A stretch of DNA of 64,000 nucleotides, from NCBI RefSeq assembly GCF_023078275.1, contig NC_062996.1:4464001-4528000 (forward strand). The letters are read 5' to 3'. The position numbers were made by a program, and so were the translations under genes. The stretch comes from Leguminivora glycinivorella (lineage: Eukaryota; Arthropoda; Insecta; Lepidoptera; Tortricidae). Below the pieces are notes generated by a model that saw only the letters and a program-made list of their open reading frames with translations, was not told the origin of the DNA and did no database searches. Positions 54,495-64,000 of this stretch are shown in pieces (position 1 is the first letter of the stretch; each line of letters begins with the position of its first letter).

Positions 54495-56540
54495 CGACCG
54501 GTCTGGCGCAGTCGGTAGTGACCCTGCCTGCTGCGCCGTGGTCCCGGGTTCGAATCCCGGTAAGGGCATTTATTGTGTGTGTGTGGATTGAGTGAGCACC
54601 TTTCGAAAATGAAAAAAAATATGCTGATCATTTAGTAAAAGTTCTAAAACAATTGTAAAACGAATCTCTGAATTTGTAAAAAGATAAATCAAAAGATACA
54701 GCCATTAACATGTGCTCACTCAGTTCTCACAAACTACCAACGAAAACAGTGAATATATTCATTTAACATATAATATTTATATACTAACATTTAGTAAAAA
54801 ATAGGCCAACCTACCTCTATAAATATTAGATCACCTAGTGACGTATTAAATTTTTTACAAATAGTTTCTTATGCTCACTCAATCCACACACTTTTGAAAA
54901 GCCGAATTTTGATGAAAAACATAAGATTTAGACCGCTATTATATGTGTATAGTTTAGTAAAAGTGAAATGGGAATTTGTAAAATACAAAACGAACCACTA
55001 ACGTGTCAGGTTTTTTTATAATAAATTTTTGTAAGTGCTCACTCAGTCCACACGTTTTGAGAAAGTTAAAAATGTAAATATCTTACGATTTGTAGCACCT
55101 AAGACACTCGAAAGTACTTCAACATTTAGTAAAAATTTTTACTAAATATCCACCATCTAATATTTTATATTCGTTGTCTGGTTTTAAAGATATTCAGACA
55201 TAACTTTTCTCATACAAATGTATCAAGTAGGGTGACCACACTATGTCGGCTCCTGATTTTCCCCACCTTCCCATTGTCATATTGAGATTGGGGAGTTTCG
55301 TTCAATTTTGATAATAGTTTACCGGATTTGTAAGTGGGAGCGAGAAAAGAATAACTATTTCTCGCTCCCACTTACAAATCCTGTACGCTCATCTGTTAGC
55401 GCGATTAGATTACCAGGTTCTGGTTTCTTACTAGTGAAGTATTATATTCTTTGTTTCTTACCAATTATCATTCATGTCCTTTTTAATGCATGCATGTCGA
55501 TATGGTTATTATCCTGACGTCGATAAAAATTACACAATACACATCATCACTAGGCCAAGAACATAACCTAAAAACAGTTTGCAGATGGATAATTAATATG
55601 GTATTAGTTTAATATTATCAAAATTGAACGAACGATACTCGATCCCCAATCTCAATATGACAATGGGAAGGTGGGGAAAATCAGGAGCCGACATAGTGTG
55701 GTCACCCTACTTGATACATTTGTATGAGAAAAGTTATGTCTGAATATCTTTAAAACCAGACAACGAATATAAAATATTAGATGGTGGATATTTAGTAAAA
55801 ATTTTTACTAAATGTTGAAGTACTTTCGAGTGTCTTAGGTGCTACAAATCGTAAGATATTTACATTTTTAACTTTCTCAAAACGTGTGGACTGAGTGAGC
55901 ACTTACAAAAATTTATTATAAAAAAACCTGACACGTTAGTGGTTCGTTTTGTATTTTACAAATTCCCATTTCACTTTTACTAAACTATACACATATAATA
56001 GCGGTCTAAATCTTATGTTTTTCATCAAAATTCGGCTTTTCAAAAGTGTGTGGATTGAGTGAGCATAAGAAACTATTTGTAAAAAATTTAATACGTCACT
56101 AGGTGATCTAATATTTATAGAGGTTAAATGTTAGTATATAAATATTATATGTTAAATGAATATATTCACTGTTTTCGTTGGTAGTTTGTGAGAACTGAGT
56201 GAGCACATGTTAATGGCTGTATCTTTTGATTTATCTTTTTACAAATTCAGAGATTCGTTTTACAATTGTTTTAGAACTTTTACTAAATGATCAGCATATT
56301 TTTTTTCATTTTCGGAAGGTGCTCACTCAATCCACACACACACCATTTATTTGTGTGATGAGCACAGATATTTGTTCCTGAGTCATGGATGTTTTCTATG
56401 TATATACGTATTTATATATTATATATATCGTTGTCTGAGTACCCATAACACAAGCCATCTTGAGCTTACCGTGGGTCTCAGTCAATCTGTGTAAGAATGT
56501 CCTACAATATTTATTTATTTATTTATTTATTTATTTATAA
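54495..56540 (+). mobile_element. tRNA-derived SINE (GACCGGTCT family), copy 3, split by a fold-back element
   Basis: Head 54495-54574 with GGTTCGAATCCCG; body resumes at 56344 CATTTATTTGTGTGATGAGC. Comparison with 18830-19075 gives the empty site. Confidence 0.85.
54575..56343. mobile_element. 1769-bp fold-back transposon with 8-bp target duplication
   Basis: Flanked by CATTTATT (54567-54574 and 56344-56351). The arms, about 740 bp each (54575-55321 and 55607-56343), are near-perfect inverted repeats starting GTGTGTGTGTGGATTGAGTG. The loop of about 285 bp contains a smaller palindrome (GTAAGTGGGAGCGAGAAA, 55331-55380). Almost no coding capacity. Confidence 0.9.
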
Positions 56541-57540
56541 TACAAAATCGTGGAAAACGAGATAGTATGTAGGTACTGTCGTCACCGTAACCATATCCAT
56601 ACGATCCATACTGAGAAAATTAAATAAATATGTGGTGAATCTGAATATGGATGGCTGGGGTGAATAGGGATTACACTTAAAATGTGATTTTTCCTGCTAT
56701 TTTCTTTACGTTATGAGAAAATCAAATCAAAATGTGAGGCTTTAAATACAGAAGCTCTGCTGGGGGTTCCATTGAATTTCACCTTACCTATCCTATCCCT
56801 ATTTTTTTAGTACCAAAAATACAAAAAGAACCCTTATGGCGACGCTCTGTCCGTCTGTCTGTTTAAATATCTATGAAAGAAAGGAACCAAAATAACATTT
56901 CCCCACACGGGTGAAACTGAAAACCAGTTTTGACGTAGTGGCGCCAACTAGTGAGCAAAAGCAGTATTTCCTTATTACTGGGATCCCCACTCGATGAGGA
57001 AAATAAGCAAATTATTATATTTGATCTTCCGTGAACCAGTTTGTTCGTGAGATTGAAAACATAAAGGTATGTATTAGTGTTTTTACAAGTTTTTATTCAA
57101 TGTTACTTAGTTTGGGTCAAAACGTAGAAGCTAAATTTGACCCAATTCCCGGTTACCGATTGATCTAAAAGCTGAAATTTTTGCAGTCCACAATCCACTA
57201 GGTTTTGCGATTTAAATCACGCTCAAATAGCATACTCTATCAAATCACGTCACAATGCAATATTATCACGTCACAATGCAATATTATGGTATCATGGAGC
57301 TAATCTGATGATGGAGCAGAAAGGTGGTCATAGGAACTCTGTTATGAAACGTCGTATCCCCATTGAGAAAGAAGTTTTTAGAAACGTTTTGGGAGAGCAG
57401 TAGCAAACTGTTGAAAGAAAGGTACAGTCGGCGATAAAAGCTTGTGCAAAACTGTTTTTTTTGCAAAAAAAAAACTTATTATTGTCACCGAGTGAAACGC
57501 AACATTTTTCACCACACCACCACGATGAAAATTATAACTG
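56541..57540. other. Intergenic, no gene recognised
   Basis: No coding signal. A short direct repeat (ATCACGTCACAATGCAATAT, twice near 57244-57287) is the only structure seen. Confidence 0.45.
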
Positions 57541-57803
57541 TAGAAATCCATACTTTGCTAATATTATAAATGGGAAAGTGCATGTGTGATTCTATTTGTT
57601 TGTAAGTCTTTTACGGCAAAACGGAGCGATGTATTGACGTGATTTTTTAAGTGGAGATAGTTGAAGGGATGCAGAACGACATAGGCTACTTTTTGTCTCT
57701 TTCTAACCCCCCACTTCCCTAGAATGGGGGGTGGAATTTTGTATGGATCATTCCGCAATTTTAGAATTAAACGCGAGCGAAGCCGCGGGTAAAAGCTAGT
57801 AAC
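57541..57803 (-). mobile_element. LINE/SINE tail, ACCCGCGGCTTCGCTCGCG
   Basis: Minus-strand copy of the family at 45899-46080, starting GCTTTTACCCGCGGCTTCGC. Confidence 0.72.
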
Positions 57804-58227
57804 TAAATAAAATCCATTCATTTATTGCATATTAATGATTCAAAATCATCTTTTAATGTCAATTCTACCAGTCAGTTTTCGACATCAAGTTGAAATTGTG
57901 TGAAATTACGTTGCACTCTTGTAGGAGTATTTGGGAGTATTTACCAGTTGGTGTGGTAACAAATATTTTCCGTGATTAATAAGTGGGATTATCAATAGGG
58001 GAAAATGGGCACGGTTATCCATTATCCCCTCAATAAAACCAGTAGACCGACAAGAATCCCTTGGGTAGTGCAATAACATTAAAAACAGGTTGGGAATCGA
58101 AAACCAGTTATTGAGAACATGTCTTATTATCTGCGTTGTTTTAATTTTTATGCTGCATTTGACCTGGACTTATAAGTAAGTAGATAATTATAGTTATTTG
58201 TTAAATATGTATGTTTTTGTTGCCCGT

Positions 58228-58475
58228 GTGGTGACGGGTTAAGAATTTCAGTTCACCACCCCCTTTCTTCCCGTGGGTGTCGTAGAAGGCGACTGTGGGA
58301 TATGGGTTAAATTGTGGCGTAGGCGAGACGCTAGCAACCTGTCACTGCAATGTCACAGTTTCGTTTTCTCTTAACCTCTTATTTGCCAAGAGTGGCACTG
58401 AAACTTGAGTAGTTTTATGTGCTCTGCCTACCCCTTCATGGGATACAGGCGTGATTGTATGTATGTATGTTGTAT
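58228..58475 (+). mobile_element. LINE 3' tail with GTATGTATG end
   Basis: CCCGTGGGTGTCGTAGAAGG through GATACAGGCGTGATTGTATG; same family as 54090-54290. Confidence 0.68.
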
Positions 58476-58516
58476 GTATGTTAAATAAATGCACAACAGT
58501 CTGCTTTGAAACCAAA

Positions 58517-58860
58517 ATAACCTAACCACAAAATTAAAATTTTGAAAAAACCCCTGACTGCGATATAATTAGTGGATCGATTTTCATGAAACATGGCTAA
58601 GAACACTCCCGACTAACTCAGTTTTCAGAGAAAAAAAACTAAAACTATGGCTCCCCACAGACAAACTGACACTGACAAGACACTGACAGATCTGAACTGT
58701 CAGATTGCATACAAGTTTTTTTTAAGATTATGAATTTTTATGACTGTCTGTGGGGAGCCTAAATCGGTTCATCCGTTCAGGAACTACGATGCCACAGACA
58801 GAGACACACAGAAAGACACGTCAAACTTATAACACCCCGTCGTTTTTGCGTCGGGGGTTA
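58517..58860 (+). repeat. CGTCGGGGG-family repeat with nested hairpin MITE
   Basis: The nested element 58649-58758 has GGCTCCCCACAGAC / GTCTGTGGGGAGCC ends, related to 2760-2912. Confidence 0.78.
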
Positions 58861-58994
58861 AAAAAAGGAGCATTTGCGTTTCAAATTAAAGCAAACATAA
58901 TTATTATTATTTTTTGGTTAAAAGCCGTTCTTCTCTTCGGGAGATTTTCATTTTTTTTAAGCTTTGCAAAGATGAACTTCACAGAATCCAGCTA

Positions 58995-59239
58995 GGAACA
59001 TACTACGCGGACGTCCGCCGTCGAGCGACCGCGACCGCGACCGATCAGTGTGCACGGTCTTCGGGACGTGGCTTCGGCTGACCAAAACATCCAGCGAGCC
59101 AGATTTCGATCGGACGTCCGTGCGCTCAAGGCCACGTCCACGACCGTCGACCGATAGTTTGCACGGTTAAGTGTATATTCATTGTCCATCCGCGTCCGCG
59201 GTCGCGCGACGACGGCCGTCCGCGTAAGTAGTATGTTCC
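58995..59239. mobile_element. GC-rich inverted-repeat element upstream of SPH-C
   Basis: GGAACATACTACGCGGACG at the left returns as CGTCCGCGTAAGTAGTATGTTCC, TA outside. Unusually GC- and CpG-rich for the window; 85 bp from the first SPH-C coding exon. Confidence 0.7.
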
Positions 59240-59324
59240 TAGCTTCATAGACGTATTAAAATCTAGTAGGTACAGCCTAATTAAGATAGAGTAGAGGTAT
59301 TACTACAATTGTATCTCTTTCCAG

Positions 59325-59402
59325 ATGTATAAACTCCTGCTATCCCTTGTGTTACTGGGCCTCCTGGCGAAGTCATTCGCACAAGGAGTCGACTCCAAAC
59401 AG
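59325..59402 (+). CDS. SPH-C exon 1 (signal peptide)
   Basis: 26 codons, almost entirely signal peptide, paralogous to SPH-B exon 1 (MYK start, FAQ cleavage region). Donor CAG/GTAAAT, phase 0 where SPH-B exon 1 has phase 1. Confidence 0.8.
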
Positions 59403-60522
59403 GTAAATCAGACCAATAATAGACACGCGGTCAAAAAGATTGAACCCACGACCTCGGACCACGATAGATTCGCACCTGTTCCCGCCTTTAGCGTTGAATA
59501 GTGTGAGAGTGGGATTTTGGTTGCGTTGTTAGTATCGCCACAAAATACCTACATAGTACACTCACGGACTTTATTTGTTGAGCCAAAATAATTTTGTCAT
59601 GTCATAGTTAAGCTACGAGTATGACGTGTCCAGTAAAAAATGGGCTAGAAGTGGATCAACAATTTAAGTCCGTGACCATACAAGAACAGAAAAGGCTCAC
59701 TGCTTTGATGTTCACAAAATGCCGTCTTTCGTAATTCTCATATTACCTACAATATCTGGGCGACCGAGCTTCGCTCGGTTCTATTTTAATATATCACGTC
59801 TTTAGATAAAAAAAACTCTTATAAATACAAAAACAAAAAAAAGACAAAAAACAAAACCTTAATTTCTGGCCGGGATTCGAAACCCTGACACCTACGATCT
59901 ATCTGCGTACATTAGACCGACCTCGTACGACTGAGCTAAGCGGAATTGATGCCCACGCGTCGAAATTAACGACCATATTTTACGTTTACTAACGCGAAAG
60001 AAAAACTCATGAAAACTCGAAAATTCGCGTTTTCCGGGATCTAAGGCTACGCTAGATCGATTTTTCACCCCCGAAAACCCCCACATAATAAATTTCAGCG
60101 AAATCGTTAGAGCGGTTTCCGAGATCGTCAGTATATATAAATAAATAAATAAATATACAAGAATTGCTCGTTTAAAAGTATAAGATTAACAAGCGAAGGT
60201 CGTCCTACTGAATGGGCCGCAAATGCGCGGCCGCCGGCATGTAGGTACATAAGTATTAAGTACCTACTTGTACCTCTGCGAAAGAATCGCGGAATGAATA
60301 TCGCGATATCGGATCGGATAATGGGCAGAAAACGGACTAAGGGCATCTGCCTATTAGAAAATATTCTTGTGATATTGAACACAGATTCATATTTAGTATT
60401 TATTAACAGATTCGCTTGGGCTGCGGCTGGCGCAACCCCGAGGGGCTTGGCTTCCGAGTAAGTAATACCCCCGCCGATGAAGCTAAGTTCGGAGAGTTCC
60501 CCTGGACAGTTGCCATCTTCAA
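59325..60522 (+). CDS. SPH-C: start of a third serine protease homologue without visible clip exons
   Basis: Exon 1 (59325-59402) encodes MYKLLLSLVLLGLLAKSFAQ and GVDSKQ; ATG follows TTTCCAG, as in SPH-B. Exon 2 (60410-60522, 113 nt) encodes GCGWRNPEGLGFRVSNTPAD and FGEFPWTVAIFK, homologous to SPH-B exon 4. Both flanking phases are 0, so they splice directly and no six-Cys clip domain is coded. The gap holds a hairpin element and a tRNA-derived SINE, with no Cys-rich frame. Later exons must lie beyond 64000; a LINE occupies 60570-62520. The activation site reads RVSN rather than RIVG. Whether the gene is functional cannot be judged from this part. Confidence 0.75.
59760..60175 (-). mobile_element. 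tRNA-headed SINE or LINE tail in the SPH-C intron
   Basis: The minus strand has TAGCTCAGTCG and GGTTTCGAATCCC promoter boxes at 59870-59945. The body includes GAAATCGTTAGAGCGGTTTC and a TAAATAAATAAATA tract. Confidence 0.6.
60410..60522 (+). CDS. SPH-C exon 2 (linker Cys, activation region)
   Basis: Acceptor TATTAACAG, donor GTACGT, phase 0 to phase 2. Clearly paralogous to SPH-B exon 4, with the same length and both borders. Confidence 0.85.
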
Positions 60523-60569
60523 GTACGTATAAAAACGTCCTACTTATTAGTAGGTAGGTACCTACAGAC

Positions 60570-62069
60570 ATGGTGTTTTCAGTCAAAGGAAATAGTAAAT
60601 CCGATGTACTTAGGATATGTTTAGGAAAATCAACGATAGATGGCGTGAAAAACAATTATATTCACTGTACATTCCCTGTTATGTGGAAATTAGCTCACGT
60701 CATACCCCTTCCTAAAATTTCTAATCCCACGTCACCTTCCCAATACCGTCCCATATCCATCCTCCCAGTGTTATCGAAAATTGTCGAACATTTTGTTAAT
60801 AACCACCTTCTCTCATATTTCCACAGGCATGAGTTGTTGAATCGCTTTCAGTCGGGTTTCCGTCCCGGGCATAGCACTGTCACGGCTCTGGTGAAGGTTA
60901 CCGATGACATTCGTCTTAATATTGAAAATAAAAAGCTTACGCTTCTCGTACTTTTGGACTTCAGTAGTGCTTTTAATACAGTAGATTTTGATATCCTTCT
61001 TCATATTCTTCGTACTTTTAATGTGTCACAGACGGCTTTATCTTGGTTCCGTAACTACCTCTTTGGGAGACGCCAGCGTGTCAGGGTCGACGACAAGATT
61101 TCGGATTGGTGTGATCTGTCTGCTGGTGTTCCCCAGGGAGGGATACTCTCTCCTCTCCTATTCTCAATTTTTATTAATGGCATTACTGAATCCTTAAAGT
61201 GTAGTTTTCATCTCTACGCGGATGATTTGCAAATTTACGCGTCGGCTAGCATGGACGAGTTTCCTCATCTTGTCAATAAAATCAACAGCGACCTTGAGTC
61301 AATACGTCTCTGGGCTCACAAGTTTGGGTTGAAAGTGAATGCGTTGAAGTCGCAGGCGATTGTCATCGGTGGCCCTCACTTTGTGTCCAAACTGTCGGAA
61401 ATGGTGGTACCCAACGTAATTTTTGATGGAACAATTATCCCATTTTCCGCTACAGTGAAAAACTTGGGTATCACCATAGATCAAACTTTGTCCTGGTCAG
61501 CCCACGTCGCTGATGTTAGCAATAAAGTGTTTGCGTCTCTCCACTCGCTGAGGCGTTTACAAAATTTTCTTCCACTTCAAACAAAAATAACACTTTCTTC
61601 GTCATTGTTGCTTCCTTTGTTAGATTACGGTGATATCGCTTTTCTGGACCTTAGTGAGGAGTTGCTTGACAAACTCGAGCGGTTGCAAAACTTGTGTATC
61701 CGTTACATCTATGGTTTGCGTAAGTTTGATCGCGTATCCCAGTTCCGATCTCAGCTTGGCTGGCTGCCGATTCGCCGTCGTCGAGACGTGCATGTCCTGT
61801 CACTGCTTTTTAATGTCTTATTTAATCCGTCTTCGCCACGTTACCTTTCCGAAAGATTTAGTTACTTGGCTGCTGGCAGTAATCACCGTTTGCGATCTAG
61901 CGCCAATCTTGCTCTTGCAATTCTACCCAATAAGACGCGGACATACAGAAAATCCTTTTCTGTCTATGCCGCTAAATTGTGGAATGAGATACCGGTGTCC
62001 GTGAGGCAATCCCAATCTGTAGCAGCACTCAAGAATAACCTTAAAAAACTATGGCTTTCCGACACTTAA
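60570..62069 (+). CDS. LINE reverse transcriptase (ORF2 C-terminal part)
   Basis: 499 codons from the first Met. The RT starts near WKLAHVIPLPK and YRPISILPVLSKIVE, then GFRPGHST, LLDFSSAFNTVD, GVPQGGILSPLLFSIFIN and the catalytic FHLYADDLQIY. The C-terminus has WNEIPVSVRQ near the end. No frameshifts, so the insertion is fairly young. Without the endonuclease it cannot move alone. Clade (CR1, L2 or Daphne-like) is my judgement from motif style. Confidence 0.88.
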   Translation: MVFSVKGNSKSDVLRICLGKSTIDGVKNNYIHCTFPVMWKLAHVIPLPKISNPTSPSQYRPISILPVLSKIVEHFVNNHLLSYFHRHELLNRFQSGFRPGHSTVTALVKVTDDIRLNIENKKLTLLVLLDFSSAFNTVDFDILLHILRTFNVSQTALSWFRNYLFGRRQRVRVDDKISDWCDLSAGVPQGGILSPLLFSIFINGITESLKCSFHLYADDLQIYASASMDEFPHLVNKINSDLESIRLWAHKFGLKVNALKSQAIVIGGPHFVSKLSEMVVPNVIFDGTIIPFSATVKNLGITIDQTLSWSAHVADVSNKVFASLHSLRRLQNFLPLQTKITLSSSLLLPLLDYGDIAFLDLSEELLDKLERLQNLCIRYIYGLRKFDRVSQFRSQLGWLPIRRRRDVHVLSLLFNVLFNPSSPRYLSERFSYLAAGSNHRLRSSANLALAILPNKTRTYRKSFSVYAAKLWNEIPVSVRQSQSVAALKNNLKKLWLSDT

Positions 62070-62522
62070 TTTTTTTTTTTTTATCGGATTGGTTTTTTTT
62101 TCTTTTCTCTCTTTTTCTTTTTCTTTAATTTTTATCTATTTTTTTTTAATTGTCGTCTTGCTTTGTGGTTCGAATTAATATCCATATACTTTTTGGTCTA
62201 AGTACCTATATAAATATATATTTTATGAGTATTTGTTTATTTATTATTATATTATTATATATGTATATATTGGTGTATTAATGTAATTGTATATGTATAT
62301 ATTTGTTACCATGTGTATACAAAATTTGCATTTAATTCTTTTAGTGGTTGTACATTTTTGAATTCGTCACTCATCGTTAATTCGCTTCTACTCATTTCCT
62401 CAAAGGTTGACTGGAAGAGATCCCATTAAGGGATAAGTCCGCCTACATTGTATATTACTGACTCTGTAACTGTGTCTCTTTTGTTTCCTTTATGTACAAT
62501 AAAGCTTATACATACATACATA
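60570..62522 (+). mobile_element. 5'-truncated CR1/L2-like LINE
   Basis: One intact frame to 62069, then a 3' UTR ending in an AATAAA signal and TACATACATACATA. The endonuclease part is missing. It lies just after SPH-C exon 2, presumably in the next intron. No clear target duplication found. Confidence 0.82.
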
Positions 62523-62529
62523 TATTCCG

Positions 62530-62690
62530 TTGTGCAAGTTGTTCGCTAGATGTCACTGTTACCTCCGCAAACTGAGTAATGACTTGTTGTCGTAAAATGT
62601 ATAAGTATTTTTTGATGTCCAAAATTTTCGCTAGATGCCGCTGTACCAGGTTTAAACTAGCGAACGACATTCTATAGTTAATTATATGTA
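62530..62690. repeat. Inverted repeat with TCGCTAGATGTCACTG
   Basis: Reverse complement of the element at 42280-42440. Confidence 0.65.
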
Positions 62691-63129
62691 ATTAAATTGT
62701 AAAATATATCAATGTCATTTTATTTGGGCAAAGAAGTTGGTCTAGAAATATAATAGTACATTATGATACAAGTTACGAATTTCCTTTTCGCACGTGTATC
62801 GTACGACGTTTTTCAGTACAGATGAGCCCATAATTGATGTCAAGCCCTAGCGTAAACTAACAATTTAGGTTTTTACGCAAAATATTGAAAATTATTGACT
62901 ATTTTGATGAAATATTAGCACACAGCAGAAGAAAACCTTATAATGGACTATGTGAGTAGGCTTCTAAACACTTTAAAGCTATAAATTTGACAAAATATCG
63001 TAAAGAAAATTTCAATCGGAAGATCATAATTACCTGTGAAATGAGTATTTCATAATTCATAATTTATTGCATAATAATCATGTGGTACAAAACAGGTGTT
63101 ACAATATGATAGGTTCACACATGAACCCT

Positions 63130-63245
63130 GTTAGGGATCATCCATAAATTACGTCACACGTTAAGGGGGAGGGAGGGGGTCGACAAAGTGTGACAATGTG
63201 TGACAAGGGGGTGGGAGGGGTCCTAAATTTCGTGACGTCACATTT
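63130..63245. repeat. GGGATCATCCATAAATTACGTCAC repeat
   Basis: GGGATCATCCATAAATTACG and the inverted AATTTCGTGACGTCA near the right suggest a common insect inverted-repeat element. Confidence 0.5.
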
Positions 63246-63364
63246 CAAAATCTATCATAATCTAAAGGTTAAAACACGAACTTTAAACTGTTACTTTATG
63301 ACACCTCATAAACATATACAAATACAGGATATTCGGTAACCGGATGAAAAGCCAAAAGGAGGCG

Positions 63365-63720
63365 ATAGTCTAGGCCATTTAGAACATTCTTTAGCTAGTA
63401 AATGTCTCGGACAAAATTTGATTAGTCGTTTTTTTTAAACTTCTCGGTGAAAACTCCAAAATTTCAGACAAAATCGATAAGCATACTCTTGTTATTGTAG
63501 ATAGGTAGTTGTTTTGGTTTTATTTCGTATTTTAAAATGTCTATCGTATACCAGAAAATAAATTTGAAACATCTGTCTCTAAAGAAAATCAAACAACAGC
63601 GATTTAAAAATTTAATAACATAAAAAAATGATTTGAGTAATTTGATTACTTAGGTCGAAAAAAAACTTAAATTTGTTTAAGCCATGTCTGGCTAAAAATG
63701 TTCTAAATGGCCTAGACCAG
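63365..63720. mobile_element. Inverted-repeat element, GTCTAGGCCATTTAGAACAT ends
   Basis: CTAGGCCATTTAGAACATTC returns as AATGTTCTAAATGGCCTAGA. The AT-rich interior codes nothing visible. Confidence 0.62.
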
Positions 63721-64000
63721 GATCACCTATTTTCGACTTTGTATCTGGTTATAAATATAATTTACCAATTGTATTGTCGACCAACTCAGAATGTGAAATC
63801 TTGAGCGTTGCGGGGGTTTCAAGGCACGTAGGTTAAATAAATGTGTAACACACACAACAACATGTGGAAAATATTAACTGCAAAACATCACACAATTTAG
63901 TTTCATTCATATTTTTTTAAACATTTAAGAGTCAAAATCATCCTTTAAACGTTTGTTCTACCAGCCACAGCCAGCTGTGGACATCAAGTTAAAATTTCTA

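Noticed and set aside
61630..62004. Plus-strand frame within the LINE
   Set aside because: Alternative frame of the reverse transcriptase gene.

Overview
ORGANISM. The window looks like a moth or butterfly (Lepidoptera). It is AT-rich and intron-rich, and packed with repeats I associate with lepidopterans (GACCGGTCT tRNA-SINE, GTGAGGAAACCGG SINE, GGTTCCGTAG repeat, short TWA-, TA- and 8-bp-duplicating DNA elements). No bacterial or organellar features are present. This is inference from sequence character, not a database match. CORE GENES. The only host genes I can support are three related serine protease homologues (SPHs) of the prophenoloxidase-activating-factor-2 / clip-domain type. SPH-A is on the minus strand (exons between 19393 and 2425, probably continuing off the left edge). 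SPH-B is on the plus strand (37532-50780, eight coding exons, complete, 411 residues by my splice model). SPH-C is on the plus strand (exons at 59325 and 60410, continuing off the right edge). A and B are divergent; B and C are tandem. SPH-B keeps His and Asp but has Gly for the catalytic Ser, so it should be a non-catalytic cofactor. SPH-A has Ser where the catalytic Asp belongs, a frameshift in its exon G, and damaged duplicate copies of three exons, so it may be a pseudogene or a decaying gene. SPH-C goes in phase from a signal-peptide exon straight to a protease exon, with no clip exon visible between. LAYOUT. 1-19400 is SPH-A, split by an errantivirus-like Ty3/gypsy remnant (about 3745-6298), hAT-like, MULE-like and PIF/Harbinger-like elements, and a 1.4 kb TTAA-flanked element carrying an array of ATTACCGA motifs. 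19400-37500 holds repeats, minisatellites, 5'-truncated LINE tails and hairpin elements, with no host gene that I can see. 37500-52200 is SPH-B, whose introns hold SINEs, minisatellites, an hAT-like element 29 bp upstream of exon 4 and an inverted array of tRNA-derived SINE units; a pogo-like transposon lies 75 bp past its stop codon. 52200-59300 is repeats, including a 1769-bp fold-back transposon nested in a SINE. 59300-64000 is the start of SPH-C with a 5'-truncated CR1/L2-like LINE. HOW IT WORKS TOGETHER. Family knowledge places clip-domain SPHs in haemolymph, where they are cut by clip proteases and assemble with them to help activate prophenoloxidase. The cluster would thus be an immune/melanisation locus. 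Much of its intron sequence consists of mobile elements, several lying within 5-35 bp of splice sites. Boundaries supported by matching target-site duplications are stated as such; other repeat boundaries are approximate.
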